In this document: positions 30,805 to 41,790 of the stretch, in pieces | Layout: each line of letters opens with the position of its first letter | Position numbering within the stretch: position 1 is the first letter of the stretch | Assembly (NCBI GenBank): GCA_920105625.2 | Contig: OV050032.1 | Coordinates: 197,269,791-197,333,790 of the forward strand | From: Clusia tigrina | Taxonomy: Eukaryota > Arthropoda > Insecta > Diptera > Clusiidae | Direction of reading: 5' to 3' | Length of the DNA: 64,000 bases | Notes under the pieces: model-generated | What the model saw: only the letters and a program-made list of their open reading frames with translations | Database searches by the model: none | Told to the model about the DNA's origin: nothing | Program-made: the position numbers and the translations under genes

Positions 30805-31689
30805 TGAGTGAAGACTGACTAATTATATAAGTTAAGTGTCTCCTACATCTATCAATAGTCCTTCTCCTTCGAGCTCTTGTCAATTAAACGGGGTGGGATC
30901 TTGTACTCGGGTTCTTTTTATATGTTTTCACCGCCGACAATCGCATGGTGACAGAGCTTCGAGGCGGCATTGTGGGACAGCGTTTCACGGCTGGGCTTGG
31001 CGGCACCGACATACAACACATGTCTTGCCAATTCCTCCGGCACCGAGAACCAGCACCGTCTTCCGTGCCCCTGCGCAGCGGATGGCAGCAGACGCTGTTG
31101 CAGCGTATTTCGTACCATCCTTTGTACCGCTGCACAAGCGCACGGCGCCAACGATATGCAACACGTGTGTTGCTAACTTATACTTTCGAGATTCCTTAAG
31201 TGTCAAAAGTCTTCCTCCTCCAATTGTAGCTGGTGGAACTATATTCTACCAAAACAAAAGATGAGAAGTTAGGAACTCCTACCGATAACAAACCCTGAAG
31301 TGCCACTTCACCGACTACGAAATTCCGTATACTCTAACATAATTGATTAACTTTGCCGCTACAAATTAAGTGGATATTTGAGTAAAGCCGTGACACATCT
31401 AAGTTAATATCCGACCCTTCACTTTGTTGGAAATTTTCCGTCAAACTGGAGAATTGTTGATAGAGGTCTTGATATTTACAGAAGCCTGACTTAAACCCAA
31501 TGACTTTGATTTCGAAATTCTGCGTAACAAATATCAAATTGTTAGAAAGGATCGTCTGCATAAAATTGGTGGCGGTGTTTTTATAGCAGTGAAGGGAGAC
31601 CTTTCTGTAGAACAAATTTGGGTTCCTGATGACTTGGAGTTCATTTGTATAATACCAACTATGGACACTGTGCAATTTTGAGCGAGATA
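30805..31689. other. Unassigned, locally GC-rich stretch
   Basis: Between about 30930 and 31190 GC content is higher than in neighbours, and several frames stay open on both strands, none with a known motif. CCGACATACAACACATGTCT (31006) and CCAACGATATGCAACACGTG (31147) look like a diverged duplication. No gene call is justified. Confidence 0.4.
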
Positions 31690-32860
31690 AAACAGAAGGG
31701 TCAAAGGATAGTTACGGCTGACGTAGAAACGGCTGCAGACTACATGACTTCTACTCTAGACTTTACAGCAATAATTCCAACTCTCCATCCAACCAGGGAA
31801 GACTGGGAGTCAGGCTCTGTGACGGGTAATTCTGACATTACCATCTACACTAACGGCTCAAAGATGGAGAGTGGAACGGGGGCGGGTGTCTTCTCGGAAG
31901 GCTTGCAGGCAAGACAGTCTATCGACTGCCTGGCACATGCAGCGTCTTTCAGGCCGAAGTATATGCAATTGAGAAAGCGACCTGGCTGATGCAAAGTAGT
32001 TCAATTCGACCCTCGAATATCACTATCTGTGAGGATGATCAGGCGGCGCTTAAGTCAATAGAATCCAAGGCAATTAAATCGAAGTTGGTAATGAAATGTC
32101 GTACCTCACCACTGAGCACTGGACCACAAAGTCTCACTTTGCTGGGTTCCCGGACATAGCAATATAGCAGGGAATAAATTAGTGAACGAGATGGCCAGAA
32201 GGGCCTCTGAAATGGACATTGACGAAGCAGATACCTCAATACAAATCCCGATATGTGAACTGTTGAGGAGCATAGATGAATTCACTTTTGCGGGGACCAA
32301 CAACTTATGGACTACTCGTGACGACTGTGACGTCTCACGGGCCTTATGGCCTAGGTTAGACATGAGGAGAACGAAGGTTCTCTTAGGTCTGAACAAACCT
32401 GCAGTTAGTGGAGCTACGGCGGTCATTACCGGGCATTATGCTATCGCACCAGTGCTTCAACGTTGGCATATTCCATCAAGCGGGCTATGAAGGAGTTGCC
32501 ATGATGAAGAAGAGGTAGAATCGATTCATCACGTTTTATGTCACTGCCCAAGACTACAGTTGAAATGACTTCAATGTTTGGGGTTGCGCTGCTTCACAAG
32601 CTTGACAGAGATAACGAAGGTGAACTTATCGGATCTTCGGGGAACTTATCCTGGACTACTGTTGTAATCGACTTCAATGTTTGGGGTCGCGCTTCTTCAC
32701 AGGCTTGACAGAGATTACGAAGGTGGACTTATCGGATCTTCGGGGGACTTATCCTGGACTACTGTTGTAATCGACTTCAATGTTTGGTGTCGCGCTGCTT
32801 CACAAGCTTGACAGAGATAACGAAGGTGAATTTATCGTATCTTCTCACTTTCATCTGGAA
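31690..32860 (+). pseudogene. LINE L: RNase H and zinc-tail remnant
   Basis: Plus-strand frames read DITIYTNGSKMESGTGAGVF (RNase H start, first catalytic Asp changed to Asn), FQAEVYAIEKATW and DDQAALKSIESKAI. After frame changes a degraded GH motif follows, then NEMARRASEMDIDEADT, TRALWPRL-like and KVLLGLNKPAVSGATAVITG. The end is EEEVESIHHVLCHCPRLQ. This is the order of RNase H and zinc tail in an I/R1-like LINE ORF2. Stops and frameshifts abound. Beyond the zinc tail, a 103-bp unit is repeated (32568-32840). Confidence 0.75.
32568..32840 (+). repeat. 103-bp tandem repeat, about 2.6 copies
   Basis: ACTTCAATGTTTGG starts at 32568, 32671 and 32774, each followed by CGCTGCTTCACAAGCTTGAC-like sequence and TTATCGGATCTTCGGGG. 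Copies differ by only a few substitutions. The repeat sits in the C-terminal coding part of LINE L. Confidence 0.9.
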
Positions 32861-33574
32861 AACCAAATGGTTTAATAGGGATGGTACTTCCAATGTATAC
32901 GGAAATCGAGGGTAAATTGGACCGGATGTAAATTGGACCTTTGATGATGATATAAATGAACTCTTGCCTTGTACAAATCGTGAATGCCTCTATGAGTTTT
33001 TGGATCCAATGGCGCGCGGCAGATTAATTCGCTGCCAAACAAATATGACAAAATTTCAGATCTGATTTATGCCACTGACTCATCTACAATTAGTGTATTT
33101 TCTTGTGATGCTCTGGTGTACCCAGAGGATTGCCACCATCCTATCGTTCGTATTGCTGTTGAATATGTTTGTGCTGAGTCTCACACATCATTTCATGATA
33201 CTAAATCTAGAGCAGACTCTAGACTAACTTTAAAAAACCGATTAGTAAAGTTGAAATAACTCTTATATGCAACTGATTGGCCTACCTGTGGAGCTAATCT
33301 GGACGAGAGGGTGGCAGGTCCTGTTTGATGTATCCAATTTCTATAGAATAGCTAAACTAAGTGTTCGTCCCAAATTGTTTGAGTCCATCATTACTTCTAA
33401 TTTAGCATTCTGAGTGAAGTCTGTAAGTTCCCCATATCAACATGGTTTTCTCAAAGGAAGATGCACTGTTACAAATCTTCTTGAATCCTTTCCTACAGTT
33501 ATTCAGGATTTCTCTGCAGGTCTGCAAACTGATGTAATTTAAAAAGACTTGCCTTTGACAAAGTTAACCATAAC

Positions 33575-33991
33575 TTGTTAGTTAAGAAACTAAATTGTAT
33601 TGGTATTCCCGGTCAACTTGTTCTTTGGATTAAATCCTATTTGTCCTATTCCTTTGGCCGCACACAAAGGATTTTATTCAAGGATTTTATGTCAGAGACG
33701 ATTACTTCTGGCATTCCCCAGGGAAGTCAAAGAGGTCCACTTCTTTTCTTACTTTGTATAAATGACCTTCCCTCTGCTATTGGAGTTTCTAACATGTTAA
33801 TGTTCGCTGACGACGTCTCGCTTTATTTATTCCACTATTCACCTGCCTGTCAGGAAATGTTACAGGATGATATTTCTTCATTGTCGTCTTGGTGCTCAGC
33901 GAATCTGATGAGACTAAATCATGACAAATGTAAGTATATGGTTTTCTCTAGAAGAGACCCTTTTCGTCATCCACATACTATTTGTAGATAG
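33575..33991 (+). pseudogene. LINE J reverse-transcriptase palm, open segment
   Basis: This is the best-preserved 138-codon part of LINE J. It covers the RT region from LLVKKLNCIGIPGQLVLW through SGIPQGSQRGPLLFLL (template-grip box), the catalytic FADD at 33803-33814, and KCKYMVFSRR. PLLFLLCINDLPSA is typical of Jockey/CR1-like enzymes. The frame ends exactly where the minus-strand family B insertion begins, so its stop comes from the inserted tail. Confidence 0.85.
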
Positions 33992-34221
33992 ATAGAAGGG
34001 TGTTATACACTGCAACCTGAAACATCTATTGTGATGCCCCAATTTAATTGAAAGATGAGGATAGTCTCATCTATAAATCTTCTGCCAGGTTGATTTCCGA
34101 GAGGAATTCATATATTTTGGAGGAATAAAGTTGAGGGATCTTGCTCATATCTAAGATATATTCTCCAAAACATCTGAGTCTATTGTGTGCCAATGGTCCG
34201 CAGTCTGTGATCAGGTGCAGT
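33985..34221 (-). mobile_element. LINE family B insertion (minus) nested in LINE J
   Basis: Read on the minus strand, the segment from CACTGCACCTGATCACAGAC to CTATCTATCTA reproduces the family B zinc-tail coding region (ITDCGPLAHNR, DMSKIPQLYSSK) and 3' UTR (GGGGCATCACAATAGATG, GTATAACACCCTTCTATC). LINE J coding is contiguous across it. No certain target-site duplication. Confidence 0.8.
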
Positions 34222-34569
34222 GTAAGAGTCTTCAGTTTTGTGGAACTTGGCGTGACAATGCATCCGAAACTTCGCTATGACCTTCACATTAACACCTGTG
34301 TTAATAAAGCAAAGGGTGTCCTTAGCTTCATAAGAAGGTGGTCGACGGAAGTTAACGATCCACATGTCACAAAATGTCTTTATATATCCTTTGTTCGTAC
34401 AAGTTTGGAATATGCCTCTAGCGTTTGGAATCCCCACTACAACTGCTTTATTGCTAAAATTGAATCAGTTCAAAAGCAGTTTCTGTTATTTGCTCTGCGT
34501 TGCTTCAAATGAAATCCATTGCTTAGCCTTCCACGGCACGAACATCGTTTAAAACTGTTGTAATTACCT

Positions 34570-34823
34570 GATCACAGACTACGGACCATTGGCACATAAT
34601 AGACTCAGGTGTTTGGAGAATATATCTTAGATATGAGCAAGATCCCTCAACTTTATTCCTCCAAAATATATGAATTCCTGTCGGAAATCAACCTGACACA
34701 AGATCTGTGGAGGAGACTGTCCTCAGCTTTCAAATAAATAGGGGCATCACAATAGATCTTTCAGGTCGCAGTGTGTAACACACTTAAATATATATATTTA
34801 TCTATCTATCTATCTATCTACCT
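34570..34823 (+). mobile_element. LINE family B insertion (plus) nested in LINE J
   Basis: GATCACAGACTACGGACCAT through GGGGCATCACAATAGATCTT to (TCTA)5 CCTAC is a plus-strand family B 3' end. The LINE J frame LKLL-LP before it and TLESRRVIIDV after it join across the insert. The short flank TACCT occurs on both sides, too short to be a firm target-site duplication. Confidence 0.85.
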
Positions 34824-34990
34824 ACGTTGGAAAGTAGAAGGGTGATAATAGACGTTTGTTTCGCAGTAACATTGCTTAGCGGTCGAACCAAATCATCTGT
34901 ATTAGATCTCTTAGGTCGCGGTATTCTTTAGCCTGTTAATAATACTAAGAATATCATCTGTTTTGTTGAGTGATATATATTTATCTGTTC

Positions 34991-36632
34991 TTATGCGTTC
35001 GAGTTTGGAAAATTATAATGCTGAGGCCTGCAAACAATTGCATCCAGAATTCCTTCCTCTTTCAAGACGGACCAGCAAAATTAAAGTAGCTGACTTCTTC
35101 TGAGGCATCAACAGAAGTCCCAACACGGGACCTGCATTCATCGAAAGTAATTGGTTTTCTCCTACTTTAAGTTTATGCCGTGCCGAAACATTCGTTTGAC
35201 TCATTCCGTTCTTCTTGCCTTTGCTTTCTCATTATGACTGCCAACGAGGCAGTTGTTTATGTTTGTAGTTACATGTGTGCGTGTGTGTATGTGTGTGTGT
35301 GTGTGTGTGTGTTTATATATAAATTACTAAACCAATCTCTACTGAATTGCTTCTACAAGTATCATATAACAAAATATCATCACAAATTCAATCGAATCGG
35401 CAAACACAAACACAAACGTCTGCCATGACGCAGATGACGTATCTTCCTCATGGCGTACACAATCTTTGCCTGGCACAGAATCAATAAACAACTATCTGCA
35501 AAATACGCTACACAAACTGCAAGGAATGCCAGTGCAAATACAAACTAATTTCAATTAAGTTTTCCTTTAAACTTCACATAATCCACTCGCATGCAAAGCA
35601 GACATTTTCCATTTACTACGAGCCAAAACGCACACAGCAGCAGCAGCAGTAGCAGCAAAGGAACACCTGAGAGAGTCCCTCCTCCGCACGGAGATCCTTT
35701 ATATCCTCACAACAAAAGCACAAATGTAATCGTATATCTTTGAGTCGACATGCTAAGAAGTGGCGCTTTACAATGCTCGTATTTCAACTTCAGTGCACAT
35801 AAATAGATGGACCATAAAAGTATAAATTTCATGCTTGATGCGATAATTCAATATGCAACAAATAGCAGCACATACGCACACACACTTCCACGCACACTCA
35901 CACACACTTACGCGCACGCACACACACATACACATGTACGCAGCCACACTCAGATGGACATTTCAATGACAATAACTGTTGGTTTTTGTAATTAATTTGA
36001 AAATGACAAATTTGCATATTTTCACTTCGCACAGAGTGAAATATGGACTGTAAAGTAACTGAATAATGATACTGAGGTATGGCGTCACAAAAGCTGCTCA
36101 GAGCTGTGGAAAATTAAATACTTTCCATTGAGAGTCAAATACTGTTATGAGAGTCAGTTTATGGTAATTGTTCGATCACTGGATTATGGGCCAAGTAATA
36201 GCAAAGCCTTGTTCGACAATTAAACTTTAATGAAAGGTTTTTAATAAAGCAGCAGTTCCCTTTAGGAATGTGGCATCGTGTGTAGTTTATGAGTAATGAA
36301 AGAGTTTCACTTTCTACAGCGACGTTAAAGTCGTCACTGAATGACCGTGGAGGCGCATAGTCACTTTATTCATATAGGATGGTAGAGAACATTCCAATAT
36401 ATTATAGAATAGTATAAACTTAACCGCCATCAGAGCCTATTTGCTATCCGAATGCTGCCTGATGAGTAGTTTAACAAACGCGAGTGTTCCACCAACGTTT
36501 GGGAAGGTTCCCGTTGTGTGGTGCCTCTCCTGGATTGTTGGTCAGCCACGCAGTTGTTCGCAGTGCGCTGTGACAAGACACCAAGCGGAGGTGAAACCAG
36601 GTTCCTTGCGATTGTGTGTTGAGAGCAGAACG
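34991..36632. other. Unassigned stretch with GT/CA microsatellites
   Basis: A GT run (about 35276-35312), a CAG run (about 35637-35657) and a CA-rich tract (about 35876-35935) stand in otherwise single-copy-looking DNA. The short open frames here derive partly from these repeats. No gene was recognised. Confidence 0.5.
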
Positions 36633-38592
36633 ACAATGTAATGGAATGTAATGTAATGTAATCTAATGTAATGTAATGTAATGTAATGTAATGGAATGTA
36701 ATGGAATGGAATGTAATGTAATGTTATGTAATGTAATGTAATGTAATCTAATGTAATCTAATGTAATGTAATGTAATGTAATCTAATGTAATCTAATCTA
36801 ATCTAATGTAATCTAATCTAATGTAATCTAATGTAATGTAATGTAATGTAATCTAATGTAATGTAATCTAATGTAATGTAATCTAATGTAATGTAATCTA
36901 ATGTAATGGAATGGAATGCAATGTAATGTAATCTAATGTTATGTAATGTAATCTAATCTAATGGAATCTAATGTAATGTAATATAATGTAATGTAATGTA
37001 ATGCAATGTAATGTAATGTAATGTAATCTAATGTAATGTAATGTAATGTAATCTAATGTAATGTAATGTAATCTAATCGAATGTAATGTAATGTAATGTA
37101 ATGTAATGTAATGTAATGTAATGTAATCTAATCTAATCTTATGTAATGTACTCTAATGTAATGTAATCTAATGTAATGTAATCTAATCTAATATAATATA
37201 ATGGAATGTAATGTTATCTAAAGTAATGTAATGTAATGTAATCTAATGTAATGAATTGTAATGTAATCTAATGTAATGTAATATAATCTAATCGAATGTA
37301 ATCTAATGTAATGTAATGTAATGTAATCTAATGTAATGTAATCTAATGTAATGGAATGGAATGCAATGTAATGTAATGTAATGTAATGTAATGTAATCTA
37401 ATATAATCTAATGTACTGTAATCTAATGTAATCTAATGTAATGTAATGGAATGGAATGTAATGTAATGTAATCTAAAGTAATGTAATGTAATGTAATCTA
37501 ATCTAATCTAATGTAATCTAATGTAATCTAATCTAATGTAATCTAATGTAATGTAATCTAATGTAATGTAATCTAATGTAATGTAATCTAATGTAATGTA
37601 ATCTAATGTAATTTAATGTAATGTATTGTAATGTAATGTAATCTAATGTTATGTAATGTAATGTAATGTAATGTAATCTAATGTAATCTAATGTAATGTA
37701 ATGTAATCTAATGGAATTTAATCTAATGTAATCTAATATAATCTAATGTACTGTAATCTAATGTAATCTAATGTAATGTAATGGAATGGAATGTAATGTA
37801 ATGTAATCTAAAGTAATGTAATGTAATGTAATGTAATGTAATGTAATCTAATCTAATGTAATCTAATGTAATCTAATCTAATGTAATCTAATGTAATGTA
37901 ATGTAATGTAATCTAATGTAATGTAATCTAATGTAATGTAATCTAATGTAATGTAATCTAATGTAATGGAATGGAATGCAATGTAATGTAATCTAATGTT
38001 ATGTAATGTAATCTAATCTAATGGAATCTAATGTAATGTAATATAATGTAATGTAATGTAATGCAATGTAATGTAATGTAATGTAATGCAATATAATGTA
38101 ATGTAATGTAATCTAATGTAATGTAATGTAATGTAATCTAATGTAATGTAATGTAATCTAATCGAATGTAATGTAATGTAATGTAATGTAATGTAATGTA
38201 ATCTAATCTAATCTTATGTAATGTAATCTAATGTAATGTAATCTAATGTAATGTAATCTAATCTAATCTAATATAATGGAATGTAATGTTATCTAAAGTA
38301 ATGTAATGTAATGTAATCTAATGTAATGCAATGTAATGTAATCTAATGTAATGTAATATAATCTAATCGAATGTAATCTAATGTAATGTAATGTAATGTA
38401 ATCTAATGTAATGTAATCTAATGTAATGGAATGGAATGCAATGTAATGTAATGTAATGTAATGTTATCTAATGTAATGTAATGTAATGTAATATAATGTA
38501 ATGTAATCTAATGTAATGTAATCTAATGTAATGTAATGTAATGTAATCTAATGTAATGTAATATAATGTAAAGTAATATAATGGAATGTAAA
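36633..38592. repeat. Pentanucleotide satellite (TAATG/TAATC) with 1060-bp higher-order repeat
   Basis: Nearly 2 kb consists of TAATG and TAATC pentamers (reading ATGTA and ATCTA) with rarer TGGAA, ATATA and TGCAA variants and almost no frame slips. The variant-rich string ATGTAATGGAATGGAATGCA at 36901 recurs at 37961, exactly 1060 bp (212 units) later. Agreement extends about 100 bp upstream and over 100 bp downstream. Stop codons occur in every unit, so it is non-coding. Confidence 0.95.
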
Positions 38593-38699
38593 TTGAATTA
38601 AGAGAACATACGCATACGTACTCAACAAATCCCTTGAATCAATCTGTTGAAACTTCCTGAATAGAAAGGATTAGTGAAGCTGAGGTATAATGTTAGGTA

Positions 38700-39463
38700 A
38701 TGTTAAGGGTTGGGCCATCGCCCTTAGGCACTGCGACCACAGAGATCTATTGTGCCACCCCTTTGAATCAATTAATAATTACTGTCCTCAGGAATTCACT
38801 CAGAACAGACTGCGATGTCTACATTAGGTCGTCATCTCCGAGAAACGGTTTGCCGAGCTCCTTTACTCTTGCTCGTGCAAGGGGCGGGCAGCTGGCGATT
38901 AGATGCCCCACAGACTCATCATCTTCTAGGCAAAATCTACATAGTTTGGAATCAGCGAGGCCCATTCTTTGCAGGTGCTCATTGCAGGGAAAGTGACCCG
39001 TCCCCGCACCGCGCCGCACAGTATCCTCAGTTGATGTCTTCTCAGTGAGAGGGCCAATTTAGCTTTTTCTGCGTTGAAACACAGGAACCTCTTCGAGTGC
39101 CTCAGACTCTCTAAGCTGTTCCAGTACTCATTTTTCCACTGCGTCGTACAGTTTTTTAGATCCAACTTAAGACCATGTTTATTGAATCCGAACATAGGGG
39201 GTTGTCTGCCCCTGCTTTAACCCGTATGTCCGCTGCTTCGTTGCCTGCGTGTCCCTCAAGGCTTGGAACCCACACCAGGGAAAGTCTGTTGTGTGTCGCC
39301 AGTCTGTTGAGGAGTGCACAGTGGCACTCCCAAAGTGTTTTGGAAGTGTAAGAGTATATGTTGAGTGCCTTTAATGCAGCCTGACTATCGATTTTAACTA
39401 TTATAAGTTGTCTGCTGTTTAGGAAGTTTACCGCCCCCAGGATCGTAAATAATTCGGCCTGAA
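38700..39463 (-). pseudogene. LINE family D: RNase H and zinc-tail remnant
   Basis: On the minus strand, LQAELFTILGAVNFLNSRQL and KIDSQAALKALN (RNase H, Asp and SQAAL present, about 39370-39460) are followed by LSLVWVPSLEGHAGNEAADI (the VPGH.GN..AD motif with an added residue, about 39230-39290). Then come KLALSLRRHQLRILCGAVRG and HFPCNEHLQRMGLADSKLCR, ending in FCLEDDESVGHLIASCPPLA with RARVKELGKPFLG. The order of RNase H then C..C...H....C zinc tail is that of I/R1-like LINE ORF2. It is interrupted by stops and frameshifts, and its 5' side is cut by a plus-strand family B insertion at 39464. Confidence 0.8.
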
Positions 39464-39568
39464 GATTTATAGATGAGACTATCCAAATCTTTCAAATAAA
39501 TAGGGGCATCACAATAGATCTTTCAGGTCGCAGTGTATAACACCCTTATATAAATCTTATCTAATCTA
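39464..39568 (+). mobile_element. LINE family B, 3' end copy
   Basis: GATTTATAGATGAGACTATC, then AAATAGGGGCATCACAATAG, TCTTTCAGGTCGCAGTG and TATAACACCCTTATATAAAT, ending in CTTATCTAATCT. It follows directly on the LINE D RNase H sequence, so it probably inserted there. Confidence 0.8.
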
Positions 39569-40523
39569 GTGTACTAGATCGGCTTGAGTCTTTGCCGAGT
39601 GTTACCTGTCGCCTCTGGAGCATGAAGAAGTTTTGTTGTAGGACTTGAGCTGAAGTGTTTCCTCTTCTTCGGTGAGTTGTGTTTGTTGGTGCATTTTCTT
39701 ATTGTTGCAACTGCTAGAATCGTTTCTTCGTTGCATGTTTTCTGCGCTCCCGTCGTTGTTTAATCTTGTTGGTGTGATTAACACGGGGGAGTCTACTTTT
39801 TGTTAATTGTCAAATCTTGTACACTATTTATTTTGTTGGTAGGACTCCGTACTAAGGTGTGTGTAGCCCTTTGCTTATTCATAGTAGGAGGGGTCGGTCT
39901 ACACTGATGCTAGTTGTTCGTAAGCAGTATTGTGTGTGCGGAAAACACCTGGAATAATTGCTGTCTTCACAAGAAAGATGATAAGTTTCCGGTAACATCT
40001 TTTCTGTGGAATCAGAAGTTCGCTTTTATGAAGTTTTCTTTATCTCACTTTTAGAGCCATCTTTAAACTCTCTCAATCATACGACTAAGTAAGCCGATTG
40101 GCGTTTGAATACCATTTGCACTTCGGCATTCCGAATACAGGGACTTGAATGATATGAAGTGGCCAAAAGTTTCCTTTTCTTCGGACATTTATATAACTGA
40201 GGTCTGGGGAATCTTAGGTTGTCTGCTCCAAAGTTAGATCGGCGTCCTGAAAGATGTGATTCGTCTCCTTAGCAATAAATGCTGAATATAGTTTATATCA
40301 AGGATATAATTTTGTTTATTATTGCCCTACTCCGGATAGCAATAATAAACAAAGTTGATTTAATATTTATTACAAAATAAAAGCGAAAAGAATCGAAATG
40401 AAAAATACTTCAAAATATAGAATTGAAAAAAATATCACAAAATGGATCGAGTCCAGATAGTTGCAAGTTCCTTGAGCCAAAATAAAGCGCATATGGGTAT
40501 ATGGGAGCTCCGTGTGCTTTCTC
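39569..40523. other. Unassigned non-coding stretch
   Basis: No repeat or gene recognised. An AT-rich zone at 40270-40480 contains TATTATTGC-type short inverted sequence (GTTTATTATTGCC at 40312 against GCAATAATAAAC at 40339). Confidence 0.45.
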
Positions 40524-40859
40524 TCACCCATTACGGCCTGTCATTTTACGATAGCGCTTAATCATTCGCATGACTTTGGCGATTTTGCGTTGTTTTTTAG
40601 CGTCGGCAGCTTGGAGTCCACTTTCCTTTACATACTTCAGCATTGCGGTATCGTATTCCTCCCTTAGCTGTTTGGCTCCGATTTAATAATGTTGTTTTTC
40701 AGAATCCCCCAAAAGCTGCAACATTTCACCACCTTTCCGGGATACAGACAGAAAATCCATATTTGTATCGGTCTTCTTGATGGCTTCGCGGTGCTTATTG
40801 AACCAAATTAAGAACGATGTCAAGGGACGTTTTGGCTTATTCGGATCTCTGGCTCGCAT
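40524..40859 (-). pseudogene. HMG-box protein pseudogene (HMGB/HMG-D-like)
   Basis: From the ATG at 40859 the minus-strand frame reads MRARDPNKPKRPLTSFLIWF, then NKHREAIKKTDTNMDFLSVS and RKGGEMLQLLGDSEKQHY, followed by a TAA at 40683-40685. The same frame then stays open through IGAKQLREEYDTAMLKYVKE, AKKQRKIAKVMRMIKRYRKM and TGRNG to a TGA at 40524. PNKPKRP, a W/F-rich first helix, K..GE...L and a basic tail are the signature of single HMG-box DNA-bending proteins of flies. The domain length (about 70 residues) is right. One nonsense codon and an L at a position that is usually W make it a likely pseudogene or retrocopy. No intron is visible. It could alternatively be a mis-sequenced testis-type HMG gene. 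Confidence 0.75.
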
Positions 40860-40924
40860 ATCTCTCTCTCTAGGACTCACGAAAAATTTTGATCCAAAAA
40901 AAGGATTACACAAAAATATTACAA

Positions 40925-41030
40925 AACTGAACGAATTTGGAATGAATTTGGAACGATTTTGAAACGAATATGGAAAGAATTTGGAACGAATTTGGAACGA
41001 ATTTTGAACGAAAGAAAACAATTTTGCAGA
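40925..41030. repeat. About 12-bp degenerate tandem repeat
   Basis: GGAACGAATTTG-like units (AACGAATTTGGAATGAATTT, GGAACGATTTTG, AACGAATATGG) repeat about eight times just upstream of the HMG-box sequence. They extend its frame artificially as a Phe/Ser/Asn-rich N-terminus, which I exclude from the gene. Confidence 0.75.
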
Positions 41031-41639
41031 ATAATGCAGAAATAATTTTTTAGTTGAATACACAAATTTTTTTCGACAAATCGAAATGATTTGAAAGAGT
41101 TTTTGATTGTACTTTATACGGTGGTATATGGGGACAGTGTGCAAACTGTTCTTTCAATTGTTAATAGTTATTCGTGCTCTCACGATAGCCACAAATTTCA
41201 TGTTCTATTGTTGTGAATGGATTTCTACCGAACTGTTGGAGTGCTAGTCTTTTTATGGGCGTGGAAGCTCCTGAATGAAGTTTCAGATCTTTTTCGTACT
41301 TGGAATGTTACAATATAATTTCAAAGGGAATCAACTGGGCACCAATCAGTTCCTATCCAGTATGTTCACATTGAAGCATTTAGTTCACTTTTCTGAAAGT
41401 CTCTGCAACATGGTGTCAATGAGCGAATTCGCCCATTTATTTGGGCGTCTGTATCGGGGATACATGTTTGGCGTTCAGAGAACAATGCTCTGCTTCATTC
41501 AATATGTGTTGTGATTGATGGATCGCCATAAAGAACCACTGGTTAGATTTTCAGATTTCTCAAGTAAGTTGTTGTTGTCACCAAAGTAAAAGCAAACTAA
41601 GCAATAAGTCCGTCCACCTAAGCTGGGGATCAAAAGTCA
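41031..41639. other. Unassigned non-coding stretch
   Basis: Nothing recognised. A 79-codon frame at 41275-41514 lacks known motifs. Confidence 0.45.
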
Positions 41640-41790
41640 ACAGCTCAATGCAGTTGTGACAAAAGTGACACTACAGCAAAAAAGTGTAGTAATTGCTCTG
41701 GTAATCACTTGTCCAACTATCGTGGGTGCCGATTTAAGGAGCAAATCATCGCAAATGCAAGGATCAGAACGACTAGTTCAAGTCAACCCT
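41640..41790 (+). pseudogene. Jockey-like ORF1 zinc-knuckle fragment
   Basis: One plus-strand frame reads SCDKSDTTAKKCSNCSGNHL, then SNYRGCRFKEQIIANAR. The CSNCxxNHxxNYRGC knuckle and its flanks match the third knuckle of the ORF1 at 25.7-26.9 kb (KKCSNCGENHTANYRGC), so this is a short relic of a related gag-like ORF1. A longer overlapping frame (41656-41982) is a different reading frame with no motif and is not called. Confidence 0.6.

Larger units (their letters stand above)
32900..34990 (+). mobile_element. LINE J (Jockey/CR1-like) remnant with two nested LINE B insertions
   Basis: A degraded endonuclease end (DLIYATDSSTISVFS, YPEDCHHPIVRIAVEY, about 33055-33165) precedes RT: ESIITSNLAF, PYQHGFLKGR, AFDKVNHNLLVKKLNCIGIP, TITSGIPQGSQRGPLLFLLC, MFADDVSLY (FADD 33803-33814) and NLMRLNHDKCKYMVFSRRD. 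The coding continues after an interruption at 34222 (FVELGVTMHPKLRYDLHI, VNKAKGVLSFIRRWSTEVND, SLEYASSVWNPHY, IESVQKQFLLFALR). It resumes again after 34823 (LESRRVIIDVCFAVTLLSGR). The two interruptions are family B 3' ends in opposite orientations. Stops, a deletion between endonuclease and RT, and the insertions make it inactive. Confidence 0.85.

Noticed and set aside
30836..31264. Frames in the GC-rich island as an exon
   Set aside because: Five frames are open at once across both strands, as expected for GC-rich DNA with few stop codons; no domain is recognised.
36633..38592. Telomeric repeat array
   Set aside because: The unit is TAATG/TAATC, not the insect TTAGG repeat, and flies lack TTAGG telomeres. 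This is an interstitial satellite.
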